Positions 13,298-23,955 of a stretch of DNA of 64,000 bases are shown here, piece by piece; positions within the stretch are counted from its first letter, which is position 1, and the number at the start of each line of letters is the position of its first letter. The translations under genes were made by a program, and so were the position numbers. This stretch comes from Pohlia nutans (lineage: Eukaryota > Streptophyta > Bryopsida > Bryales > Mniaceae), in NCBI GenBank assembly GCA_022496805.1, contig CM040101.1, positions 7,814,501 through 7,878,500 of the forward strand. Direction: 5' to 3'. The notes beneath the pieces are model-generated. The model worked only from the letters and a program-made list of their open reading frames with translations. It did no database searches and was not told where the DNA came from.

Positions 13298-13503
13298 AGA
13301 ACATACCAAGCCCACGAGTTTTTTTGTATTTTGAAAGAATCTTGCTCATAGCTTCTATTTAGTTGAACCAAATGGGGTTTTTTAAATGCCAAACCGAGCA
13401 TATATGAGGAATATACAATAAAACCAAAGAAAATTAAATAGAGAACTGTAGGAGTTTAAAAGAGATTTTGGGTGGGTGAATCAAGAAAGCCAAGTCCTTT
13501 ACT
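13298..13503. repeat. Direct repeat, right copy flanking MITE copy B
   Basis: Diverged direct repeat of 12306-12533, beginning at the right end of the MITE with GAACATACCAAGCCC and ending with AAGTCCTTTA. Confidence 0.6.
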
Positions 13504-13836
13504 CCTCAGTCCCATTTTAAGCTTTCTCAACCCTCAAAATAAAATACTCCCTCAATCCCATATTAAGCTTCCTCAACACATTGTGAATCTATCCCACATT
13601 AAGCTTCATGTTTGCTCAAACTACTATTCCTACTGTATGAGGGTCCACACCGTTATGCTCAAGGTCCACATCATTGAACTAGTTAAGATGTCTATTTTCA
13701 AGGTACATGAAGCTTAATATGGGACATAGGAGTAATTAACTAGTCCAATGGTGTGGTCCCCACGTCAAGTTTGAGCAAACATGATGGGACAAATAATTTG
13801 AGCAATTAGGAAGCTTATTATGGAACATAGGGAGTA
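13504..13836. mobile_element. Composite Stowaway-type MITE cluster
   Basis: TA-CTCCCTCAATCCCATATTAAG at 13545 and AAGCTTATTATGGAACATAGGGAG-TA ending at 13836 match Stowaway (Tc1/mariner) MITE termini with TA duplications. Left-end-like sequences occur about every 45 bp at 13500, 13545 and 13590. An internal right end closes at 13734, followed by part of a second copy in inverted orientation. It looks like nested or rearranged insertions. Simpler relatives are at 52806-52997 and 62911-63120. Confidence 0.7.
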
Positions 13837-13920
13837 AGGGTTAACGTTGAGTAAAAAGGTATTTTTTGAATCATTCTTAAATGAGCAGCGTGAAAAGGGG
13901 GTTCAATAGGAAGTGAAGTC

Positions 13921-14344
13921 TCAAAGCATCCTCACCGTTTCTCCAGATCAAAGGCTCGGGGAAGGAGCTTTGGAGGGCCCGGATCTTAACTTGTGACTCG
14001 CCAAATTTTGGGAGCCTCACTGATGCCACGCGGTTTCAGGGGGAAATACAGCTGCGAACAAGCCACGCCCGCGTTGACCGACCATTTTTGGGTGCAACAG
14101 CTGCAGCCTGGCCGAGCCACATTCTCCCTAAACCGAAAATAGACAAAATCTGCCTCACAATTCCCGCACTTTGGGCTCCAACAAAACTACACGAATACAA
14201 CAGGATAGCGAGAGGAGGACATTTTTTCCGGAGCCCGCGACGTCAAGGGCTCCTGTGCGAGTCCCGGTGGGGCGACGAAAACAGTGCGGGCTCCATACAA
14301 GCAATCGCGGTTTGGGGTCTGGAGAAACGGTGAGGATGCTCTCA
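13921..14344. mobile_element. MITE immediately upstream of transketolase
   Basis: AGCATCCTCACCGTTTCTCC at 13925-13944 is repeated in inverted orientation at 14322-14341. A 3-bp TCA flanks both ends (13921-13923 and 14342-14344), giving a 418-bp element. The interior is GC-richer than other MITEs here. The GAGCATC-type terminus resembles the Tourist-like element at 19737. It ends about 320 bp before the predicted TATA box of the transketolase gene. Confidence 0.65.
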
Positions 14345-14664
14345 AACGTTGTATCTATCGCAGGAACGAAAAAGCGGTTGAAGCTCTGACTCCTACTCAG
14401 GTGAGCATATTCTAGGAACCAAAGCTGTTCTTCTCCTTCAGAAGAAAAATAGAAGAAGCCCAAGGGACTGAGAACAGGAGGGAGGATAATGCTTAGGGCA
14501 ACAGGGGCCAGAAGAAGCAGAGGCGGTCATAGGGTCCAGGCGCACAAAAGGGCAGCCACTCGTTCACCACAACAAGAGTGCCCTATCCTGTACCTGGCCC
14601 CTTTGCCGCGACGCCTCGTTCTCTTCTCCGTTTCGTTCCTCTTCCTGGTCCGTCACCCGCCCCG
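14345..14664. other. Proximal promoter region of transketolase
   Basis: Moderately GC-rich sequence between the upstream MITE and the TATA-like box. No specific operator can be assigned with confidence. Short open frames on both strands are considered chance. Confidence 0.4.
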
Positions 14665-14672
14665 CTTATAAG
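14665..14672 (+). promoter_or_regulatory. TATA-like box of transketolase
   Basis: CTTATAAG lies 100 bp before the start codon and is followed by a CT-rich stretch (CTCTCCGTCTCTCATCTCTC) resembling a plant initiator or pyrimidine patch. Transcription starting near 14695-14705 would give a leader of about 70 nt. Confidence 0.5.
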
Positions 14673-14771
14673 CCTGCCTCTCCGTCTCTCATCTCTCGAT
14701 CCCTAGCCCACCTGATCCCCTCTAGCCATTCCCCAGGATCAATTCCCCACGAGAGATCCACCGAGACAGAG

Positions 14772-17700
14772 ATGGCAGCAGTAGGGTGCAATGTAGCGGT
14801 GGTCTCGGGCGCCGTGGTCGCGCCCGCGCGCAGCGTCGTCGTGGAGCGCAGCGTGTCCGTGCAGGGGCTGGGGATGAGCAAGTTCGCTGGCTTGCGGATT
14901 GCGAGCACCAGCAAGGTTGGCGTTGCGCATTCTACCCAGAATGCGCGCTGCAGCAGGAAGGCGGGAACCGTGCGTGCCACTGCGGCGGTGGAAACCGCGC
15001 AGAAGACTGACAACGCGGTCGTGGAGAAATCCGTGAACACCATCCGGTTCCTCGCCATTGATGCCGTGGAGAAGGCCAATTCCGGTCACCCTGGTTTGCC
15101 CATGGGATGCGCCCCCATGGGCCACATCTTGTACGACGAGGTCATGAAGTACAACCCCAAGAACCCCTACTGGTTCAACCGGGATCGCTTCGTGCTCTCC
15201 GCCGGCCACGGTGAGCGAATTCGCATTTAGTACTCTTGGAGTTTATCCGCCTGTTTCTTAAGCATCTGAACTGATGGCATTGTTTTTTGTTTGATTATCA
15301 GGATGTATGCTTCAGTATGCGCTTCTTCACTTGGCAGGATACGACAGTGTGAAGGTATGTTTCTTGATCGTCGAAAATTGAGAATGGGTCAATTCTTGCA
15401 TTGGTTGACAATTTTGACCGTTGAGTTGACTTTGGGAATAGTACTCTAGACTAGACAATGATTTGGGGAAAAGCGTATCGTTGACTGGCTACTGTTACAG
15501 GAAGAGGATTTGAAGCAGTTCAGGCAGTGGGGAAGCAAGACACCGGGTCACCCGGAGAATTTCGAGACCCCCGGCGTGGAGGTGACCACTGGTCCTCTCG
15601 GGCAAGGAATTGCGAACGCGGTGGGTTTGGCGGTGGCCGAAGCGCATATGGCTGCTCGCTTCAACAAGCCCGACGCCAAGATTGTTGACCACTACACGTG
15701 AGAGTCCTATCCCTCCCGGCTGTTGTCTAGTATTTTCGCCTAGTATTAGATGGAATAAAATGAATTTAATCATCGATATTTTAACCATATATCACCAAGT
15801 CAAATATTCACGAAGGTTTAGATTTGGATTTAGATTTAGTTCTCCATCATTCCTACATTCTAGGGGTTTTGTAATCTCAATGTGGGTGGATGCAGGTACT
15901 GTATTCTGGGAGATGGATGCAACATGGAGGGAATCTCCAACGAGGCCGCCTCGCTTGCCGGTCACTGGGGGCTCGGAAAGCTCATCTGTCTTTATGATGA
16001 CAACCACATCTCCATCGATGGTGACACGGAGATCGCCTTCACGGAGAGCGTGGACGACCGATTCGCCGCCCTGGGATGGCACATCATTTGGGTGAAGAAC
16101 GGAAACACGGGTTACGACGAGATTCGCGCTGCTATTGAGGAGGCCAAGTCCGTCACGGACAAGCCCACCATGATCAAGGTGACCACCACCATCGGCTTCG
16201 GATCGCCCAACAAGGCGAACTCCTACTCTGTGCACGGCGCTGCTTTGGGTGGCAAGGAGGTCGAAGCCACGAGGCAGAACCTCGGATGGCCCTATGAGCC
16301 TTTCCACGTCCCCGATGAGGTCAAGAGGTGAGATCGCCTACGTAATTGTTGCCTGCACGATCTACTCATTCACATATTTTTGTATAAGCCCTGGAAAAAC
16401 TTTTGAGAGCATCATTGAAACCATCTTCAAAAAGTTTATAGAAAAAGTCTTTAGAGCTACTTTCTACACAAAATTTCGTACTTCAAAATATATTAATATT
16501 AAAAATGTGTATGTCAAATAATAAATTTCAATTGTAATAATAATATCAAAATTATACATCTTCTATTTAATCATAAAACCTCAGAGTTACAATAAATAAA
16601 TGAGTGGTATCTGATTTTGCTCCTGGATGTTTACAGCCACTGGAGCCGCCACATTGACTTGGGATCCAAGTACCAAAGTGACTGGGAATCTGACGTTGAG
16701 GCGTACGCCCAGAAGTACCCTGAGGAGGGCGCCGAATTCAAGCAGCTGATCAGCGGTGAATTGCCCGCCGGCTGGGATGCGGCTCTTCCCGTAAGTGAAT
16801 TGGATTCCCTGCTGTGGCAATCTTGAATACTTTTTCGTAACGCGAACCGAGCTGATTGTTTGTTTGTGGACGATGGATGCAGTCCTTCACGCCTGAGGAT
16901 GCAGGTGATGCCACTCGCAACTTGTCGCAGCGATGCCTCAACGCATTGGCACGAACACTGCCGGGATTGATGGGAGGCAGTGCCGATCTGGCCTCGTCGA
17001 ACATGACCTTGATGAAGATGTTCGGTGACTTCCAGAAGAACACACCCGCGGAGCGCAACGTCCGGTTCGGAGTGCGGGAGCACGCCATGGGAGCCATCTG
17101 CAACGGAATGCAGCAGCACTTGGGTGGGCTGATCCCGTACTGTGCCACGTTCTTCATCTTCACAGATTACTTGCGGGCCGCGATGCGAATCTCTGCATTG
17201 TCGGAGACGGGAGTGATCTACGTGATGACCCACGACTCGATCGGGCTGGGAGAGGATGGCCCCACGCATCAGCCCATCGAGCACTTGGCGAGCTTCCGCG
17301 CCATGCCCAACATGTTGATGCTGCGGCCAGCAGACGGAAACGAAACCTCGGGCGCGTACAAGGTGGCGGTGCTGAACAGGAAGCGGCCCTCGACCTTGGC
17401 TCTGTCCAGACAAAAACTGCCCAACTTGGCCGGATCCTCCATCGACAGTGTGTTGCTCGGTGCGTATGCGCTCTCGGATGATTCCTCCAACAACAAGCCG
17501 GACCTGATCCTCCTGGCGTCGGGCTCGGAGGTGGAGATCATTGCCAAGGCCGCAGATATCATCAGGAAGGAAGGCAAGACTGTCAGGGTGGTGTCGTTCC
17601 CGTGCTGGGAGCTTTACGAGGAGCAGAGCGCGGAGTACAAGGAAGGCTTGTTGCCCGCGTCCGTGACGGCCCGTGTGTCCCTCGAAGCCGGCGCCACGTT

Positions 17701-17845
17701 CGGATGGGAGCGGTACGTGGGCCTGCAGGGCAGGTGCATCGGAGTGGACCACTTCGGTGCCAGTGCTCCAGCCAACATCCTGTACAAAGAGTTCGGCATC
17801 ACTGTGGAGAATGTGATCGCCAAGGCCAAGGAAGTGATGGCCTAA
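14772..17845 (+). CDS. TKL: Transketolase, plastid precursor
   Basis: Thiamine-diphosphate enzyme that moves two-carbon ketol units in the Calvin cycle and pentose phosphate pathway of the plastid stroma. Six exons join in frame: 14772-15210, 15302-15354, 15501-15697, 15896-16327, 16637-16790 and 16883-17845, giving 745 residues, the usual length for plant precursors. All introns are GT-AG. Residues 1 to about 75 are rich in Ala, Val, Ser and Arg and poor in acidic residues, as in a transit peptide. The mature part opens with [20 protein letters not shown]. The cofactor motif GDGCNMEG is at about 235-242, ending the pyrophosphate domain with [20 protein letters not shown] near 486-495 holds the catalytic glutamate, and [15 protein letters not shown] follows. 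The C-terminal domain ends KEVMA. The ATG follows the predicted leader directly. The fourth intron is unusually AT-rich. No broken or missing motif was seen. Confidence 0.96.
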
Positions 17846-18635
17846 ACCACCCTAAGGTAGTGGTCTTATTGCCTCTTTTTCAGTAGTTATAGTGTACGCT
17901 AGCAGAGGGAAATCTTCCAATTTTTTGGAGCAATTAAGGGTGTCAGATTACAAGCACTCAAAACTATGGTTGCATTAGGGGATTTGGCCTGGAACTCGAA
18001 GAGATAAGAAGATGAGCTTTGTTTTTTTTCCGAATTGGACAGGGCCAGACCTGGGAGTTCAATGTCCTTGGCCTACTCGCCCACCGACTAGCTGAGGCAT
18101 GCTTGGTGCTGGCAAGTGGGGTCTGCTAGCATGCTGCTTGGCGAAACTAGAATCCCATAGCAGGTTCATTTTGTAGTAGAAAGTGTGAAATATACACGGT
18201 ATTCCTCATGGAAGTCGATCTCTTGCATAGTGCAGACCCTCTTCAATTCGGAAGGCTATTCACCGCTACACGATGCAAGCTTCACTGCGTGTACTTTTAA
18301 CCTCCCACTGCTTTTTGATGTTCTGAAGATAATCTTTGTCAAAGTCTGAAGGCTCACATTCTATACTGAGGGTCCTTTCACATGCAATTTATTGTTTCTT
18401 ATTTTTAAAATTTATGCGAAATTTCAAGGTAATTTTTATACACATTGGTAACACTTTTGTATGATATGAGAAAAATGTCCAAAAGGTATCACACATCAGG
18501 TTTTAGTAGCATGTAAAAGAATAATACTATATCCATCTCCATATTAAAGAAATAAACAGCAGGTACCTGCACTTCAAGCCTTTGACGTCCCAATTCAACA
18601 CTGATTTCAGAGATGTGTTATAAAATGTTTCATGA
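17846..18635. other. Transketolase 3' region and intergenic
   Basis: The 3' untranslated region presumably lies within the first few hundred bases. No gene or clear repeat is seen in the remainder. Confidence 0.5.
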
Positions 18636-19281
18636 ATAACCCTCTAGTAACCACTTTGTGGTCTCTGATGTGTCAAAAATGCGAATAACGGAAAATTTGC
18701 AAAAAATTAGATTTTGAATTGTAAAGTTCAGATTTGGTGACTTATAATACACATCTTCTAAAGAAAGAAATTTTCAATTTGGAATTGTGCAACTATAAAA
18801 ATACCTATGAATAAAATTTGAAATTACTGAAATACTTGAAAATACACCCAATACTTACGAATGCAACACATGTTCTATGCGGTATTTCTTGTGTTTGGAA
18901 GTTTGATATTTTGTTTTACTTTTTTGGATTGTGTTCTCTTGTTCATGTTCCATTAATGTATGTATTCCGATCTTGATCTTCATTTTCATTTTAGAAAATT
19001 TAACCCAAATTCTATTTAACTTTGAAGTCACACACCCTCCAAAATCCAAAATCTCATTTTTGAGTGTGCATTATATGGTTCAAAGACATACTATGATCTT
19101 CCAATCCCACCATCTTATAATTATCAAATTTCGGCAAAATGTCTCCACTCTAGTTGAGAATAAAATTGTACGGTTACTTTCTAATTTAATCCATTTAATT
19201 TATGGTAACATCAATCATAGTGGACAAACCCAGTGAAATCTTGGGAATCCAATTACAATACCCTGAGCGGTAACGGAATAA
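18636..19281 (+). mobile_element. NTAA-family element, copy H (diverged)
   Basis: Homologous over most of its length to copies F and G. Shared blocks include CCACTTTGTGGTC, ACACATCTTCTA, TTTTCAATTTGGA, TGTGCAACTAT, GTATTTCTTGTGTTTGGAAG and GTGTGCATTATA. ATAA precedes the left end (18636-18639) and ATAA follows the estimated right end (19278-19281), although the right end is worn and was placed by alignment with F and G. No protein is encoded. The 101-codon frame at 18931-19236 lies entirely in repeat sequence. Confidence 0.6.
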
Positions 19282-19736
19282 CAAAAATGGTGAAGCTTAA
19301 ATCTAATATAGTCTAGGATTTCGGACCGTATTTTTGGACGCGACTATTCATGCGTTTTACCCCGCCCGACGTCAAACTGCGGTAGGATAAACAGTGCGCA
19401 ATAATTCCATTTTTTTTGCAAGCACAATTTCTGCCCGACGCAATGTTATGCCACATCTAAACTGTCAGTTCCAAAAGTAGCTTTACTCTAGGTCCTATTT
19501 TCCTGGGGCCCCGACTCTCAAGTTCGATTAGTATTTCCCTCTCTGTTGCAACTTGCTCATTCCATCCCCTTGTGAGTATGTGGTGCACTGCAATGGTATT
19601 ATCACTTGCAGTCCAAAGCAACATAGTCAATCATCATTAATTATGTGAACACCTTGCAACTTGTAACATGTATTCGGTGGCTTCTGTGGTCAATGTGGCA
19701 TCCCAATCTAATATGTTGTCCGACCAAGTACTCCAT
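19282..19736. other. Intergenic, no gene seen
   Basis: Unremarkable sequence between two elements, with no recognisable gene. Confidence 0.45.
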
Positions 19737-20259
19737 TAAGAGCATCTTCAATGCAACACGGTAAAGCTCACTGCAAACCAAAACCTATCTTTTGACTGAC
19801 CTAAAATTAGAAACTAAAATTACCATCATTAGAAGCGCAGTTAATATTACAAAAATTACACTTCAAGAAAAAAAAATTGTGAAATTGGGACGTAGGTGAA
19901 ATGTCCCATTGAAAACACCACATTTTCAAATTTTAGAGGGAGTGCACCAAATCTTGCTTAAAAATGGAAAGATCCTCCCACACTCCCTCTAAATTTCAGA
20001 AATATAGAGGGAGTAAGGGAGGATCTTTCCATTTTTAAGCAAAATTAACCACACTCCCTCTAAATTTTGAAAATGTGGTGTTTTCAATGAGGGATTTCAC
20101 CTACGTCAAATTTTTACAATTTTTTTTTCTTGAGAAATATCTCACGTTTATTTAGATGCGCTTCTAATGATGGTAATTTTACTCTCTAATTTTAGGTTAG
20201 TCAAAAGATAGGTTTTGGTTTGCAGTGAGCTTTACCATGTTGCATTGAAGATGCTCTAA
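19737..20259. mobile_element. Tourist-like hairpin MITE
   Basis: A 517-bp element at 19740-20256 starts GAGCATCTTCAATGCAAC, ends with the complement and is flanked by TAA on both sides. The two halves are complementary almost throughout, including GTAAAGCTCACTGCAAACC and the inner AGAGGGAGTG and GGAAAGATCCTCCC blocks. A transcript would fold into a hairpin over 200 bp long. TAA duplications and GAGCATC ends fit PIF/Harbinger Tourist MITEs. Two blocks near the centre (CACTCCCTCTAAATTT) are repeated. Confidence 0.8.
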
Positions 20260-21904
20260 GGAATCACACTAATCGAACTTGAGAGATCCAAGCTTGAGAC
20301 ATTGTGGCAGTAAGATATAAATTGCACAACACTCAATGACGCTAGAGATCACCGTCCCAATGGTGCCAGTATAACTCTCGGCACCTCTCACCAAATTTTT
20401 GCTATTAGTAGTCCCTCAACAAATCTTTGTCAATGACACCCAAGCGACGTCCAGAATTTGTGATGAAACGGTGAAGCAACTGCACAAGTAGAAAGGGTGG
20501 TCTTTGGGCACCAAGGAATAGTATCAAAGCATGATGTCAAATGGGCTTTGGGCACCATGCTCAGACACTGTCTATTTCTTGGTGCCTAAAGATTGCATTA
20601 TTCTAAAATGAATATAGTGGACAAAAAGTGTAATGTTGCATACCTCTTGATTTGATACTATTGAACCACCTGCATCACTTAGAGCCGCAGTTTGGAATTC
20701 ACGCCACAAAGAGGTGCACTATGACTCATTTACTAGGATGCTTTTACCCCAACAACTTAAGTGGTATAGAGCAAAACTGAGATGTATTGTAAAATGTGAC
20801 TTCCATGACTTTGATGAAGTTTACTCCACCAAAGAAATCTCTGAACATGATGTTTGAAAATTATCCATATAGTAAAATTTCCAAAAATCAATTTTAGTGA
20901 ATTTATCTGCATTTAGTGAATTTAAAAGAAATTAACTTAAAAAATTCACCAAAATTACATTTTATAATCCAAAACTTGGTATTATTGGTCAAAATTTCAT
21001 TTTTCATTATAGAAACAAAAAAAAAGGAAAAATAATTGATGAAAAGAACAAGATTACTTTCTCCAAATAATAAATTTTGTAACATTGAACAATGTACAGA
21101 TGTTTGTTTTTGAAAAAAATCTATAGGTGGAGTTTAAGTTGCATTGGCATGATTCAAATTGAATTGGAAAGAATACTCAATCTCATATTAGAAATTAATT
21201 ATAGTTTATTCAATCTTTTATTTTTTGGCCCTTGGGCAGCCCCCAAAAAAGGACAACGATAAAAAAATATGGTCACTCCGAGCATTAGGGGTTAAAAGTA
21301 GAAATACCATAAATCGAAAACATAAGGTGTTTTACATCTTAGAAATGGGAATTCGATCAAGGACTTATTTTCCCTAGATAAAGAAAAAGAAAAAGAAGTG
21401 ATTCCATATCGATATTTGGGCTCATGTACCACTTTGCCCAAAATAGAGTAAACGCAAGAAGCCAAGTGATTGACACTACCGTAGCTTTCTAGTAGCTTGG
21501 TCAGAAAATAAAGAATTAAAAGGGTGCCTAAATTTATGGGAAGTTACTTACTTAGTTTTCCCAATTTTTTTTAATGATTATTAAAAGGCCATTGATCTTA
21601 ATATTATATTTTATACAATACTACCCTATGTTATTTTTTGTGTTGCCTACCTAAGTTTTTGCACTTTAATCAATTGTTAGGCAAAAAGTTGCCAAGCTGC
21701 ACAACATTCAGTAGCCTTCCAAGAGGCTGCCTTTTAGTTTCATCCACCTCTATATATGGAGTGACCAATGTTGTGTAATTGAATGGACTATTGAATCAAA
21801 TAAACAATTACAAAACACTGTTGAATTGTGATTGACTGCTTTTGATTACTGCTCACCATGGTTGATTGCTCTTGCTTAATGCCACGTGTCCCCATAGCTA
21901 CTGA
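20260..21904. other. Intergenic with one solo NTAA-family end
   Basis: No gene seen. AGCATTAGGGG-TTAA at about 21284-21296 has the form of a right end of the NTAA family, and the sequence inward from it (GGTCACTCC, AACGATAAAAAAATATGG) resembles the left part of copy B reversed. No matching left end was located, so this may be a truncated copy. Confidence 0.4.
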
Positions 21905-22156
21905 TGTGATGTGGAATATCCCACGTCATTTCATTGGGGGATGAAATGATGTGAAATATTCCACATCATTCTGTTGGGGGAAGGCAGCACTCACAAAGGT
22001 TACTGAATGTGCAGTGCTTGGAAGCTGCGGTAAGTGGCTATAGGGTATTTTAACTCCGGTTTCAGGTGTTTGGATTGGTGAGGGCCGCGCGAACGCGAGC
22101 CCCCGCTGCCACAAATTATGACGTGTATGCCTCCCGTAGGAAGATACTAGAGTCAC

Positions 22157-22440
22157 CCGGCCCGTAGTGCAATGGGGCAGGCTCCCCTAGGCCATCCACC
22201 TTCCGGATCATGGATTGACCCCGCCCAGGTAAGTGAAGAGAGCTTCGCACGCTGCCGTCTTGTAGGGCCAGGTCATCGCATGAGCCACCAAACGATATGG
22301 GACATCTCGCGACCTCACCATAACCACAGCCGTTGCACAACTCAAACAGATGATCACGAGCCACCATCACTGTAGAATTATTGGCTCTACATTCCAATGA
22401 TAAGGGAAGATTATGGAGATATACTCTTATTTTTTTTTAC
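22157..22440 (+). mobile_element. tRNA-like SINE candidate
   Basis: A GC-rich block begins GGCCCGTAGTGCAATGGGGC, containing TAGTGCAATGG, close to an RNA polymerase III A box. TGGATTGACCCC follows about 43 bp downstream and is close to a B box (GGTTCRANNCC). The spacing equals that of a tRNA. The body continues for about 200 bp and ends in a T-rich tail near 22430-22440. This arrangement fits a tRNA-derived SINE. A chance match in GC-rich sequence remains possible, and no clear target duplication was found. Confidence 0.45.
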
Positions 22441-23146
22441 CCATTTTTTATATAGCAACATTGCAAGTCCAATTTTCCAATAGCAAGTTGGCGATATATA
22501 GTCACAAAGAAATTTCCCAACACACATCTACCGAACAACCATCAGAGAAAATATGGCATTCATAAAGATGCAATTTCCTGGTCTCTTTGCATACCGGTAA
22601 TATATTGGCCTCCCTCGCACAACTTGCTCGTTCCATCACCTTCAGAATGTGCATCGCTTGCATGACAATACAACATTCATTCTCAACTAGTATCCAGTTT
22701 TCTAACTGCAGACCTTGCAACATGTCTGTATTTCTGAGGCAGCGACTTGATTAATTCAATCAATCTGTTATTCCCTCCAAGCAAGTAATTCCATCAGAAT
22801 CAGAGACGTATTTGAATGTTGGAATCCCAGACCGTAGAGTTTTCTATCCAACTGTATATAGGGCACATTGAGTCCAGTAAATTAAGCTGTGATTATGAGC
22901 TCCGTTTTCGTAGTCTATAAGGTTACTGAACTAAGCGAAATTTATCAAATCAGTATTCATGATTCATTCATTCATTCCTTATAATTGGAGGCCAAAGAAT
23001 TGCTCAATTCTTGACAAAAAATAATATTCAAAGCAGGTGATTCTCTTGCCTAAACCCAGTCGAAATGATCTCAAGAGTATCCACAAAAAGAACAAGGATT
23101 CGTGTTGAGGTACCTCGTCAAGAGTGTTATGTTTGTTACCTCTCCA
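22441..23146. other. Intergenic, no gene seen
   Basis: No recognisable gene, RNA or repeat border. Confidence 0.45.
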
Positions 23147-23485
23147 AGCCCTAAACCCTAACCCAGTTCCAAGCACAAAAATGGTACAAAGCTTCACACT
23201 GAGGTCTGTCACAACAGATGTACTTATGCATTGAATAGATTATATATGTGAGCCTCCGGCTCACTGAACAAAACCGCTGCTGTATCTTCCAACCATGCGT
23301 GCACAAGCACAATGAGCAAACCCTAAACCCTAAACCAGTTTCCAAGCACAAAAGGATACAAAGCTTCACACTGAGGTCTGTCACAACATATACTGATGCA
23401 TTGCATAGATTATGTGAGCCTCCCTCACCCTCCTCATGAACTAAACCACTGCTGTATCTTCCAACGCACACAAGCACAATGAGAC
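23147..23485. repeat. Tandem duplication with telomere-like motifs
   Basis: A unit of about 172 bp occurs twice. Both copies begin with CCCTAAACCCTA motifs (23149 and 23321), then share CCAAGCACAAAA, ACAAAGCTTCACACTGAGGTC, GATTATRTGAGCCTC and CTGCTGTATCTTCCAAC. The CCCTAAA runs are only two units long, so this is a short interstitial motif and not a telomere remnant of any length. Confidence 0.75.
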
Positions 23486-23879
23486 TGATTTGGTTCTAGA
23501 GGTGCATTGAATATTGATATTTGTTATTGCTAACCTGAATTCTCTGCGATGGTCGATGTGTAAATTGCTTCCCTTCATTCTCCCAGCAAACCACATTGTA
23601 ACCGATCATCACCAGTAAGCAACGAAATCGCTCATTATCACCACATCGTAATGTGTACAAATTTCAAGAATCCTCAACTGGCTTTGCATTGAGCCCCAAA
23701 ATAACTTAACATCAAATCTCCTAATAAATAAGCTCTTGTGAGAATGAAACTTGGAGAATGTGAGTGAGCTCAACTTTCTTGGCCATCATTTTCATTTCTT
23801 ACTAACCCTAACTTTCCCAGCGAAACACAAGTTTTCATTGCAGAACGAGCTTGATGAAGCCTCAACGCGCAAACTTGGT
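23486..23879. other. Intergenic, no gene seen
   Basis: No gene recognised. Small open frames only. Confidence 0.4.
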
Positions 23880-23955
23880 CTTGGTGGCAACTTGGCAGCA
23901 CTTCCCCTAACAGACTCTTCATTCAATGTGGTCCTTCAGGCCACAGTTTCTCTCT
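23880..23955. repeat. Dispersed repeat fragment, copy 3
   Basis: CAGACTCTTCATTCAATGTGGTCCTTCAGGCCACAGTTTC matches the second half of the repeat at 1117-1260 (CAGACCCTTCATTCATGTTGGCCCTCCGGGCCAGAGTTCC) at most positions, as judged by eye. Confidence 0.5.

Noticed and set aside
16631..17752. Long minus-strand open frame (373 codons) opposite transketolase exons 5-6
   Set aside because: It lies antisense to well-supported exons and crosses an intron. GC-rich third positions of the real gene suppress stops on the other strand.
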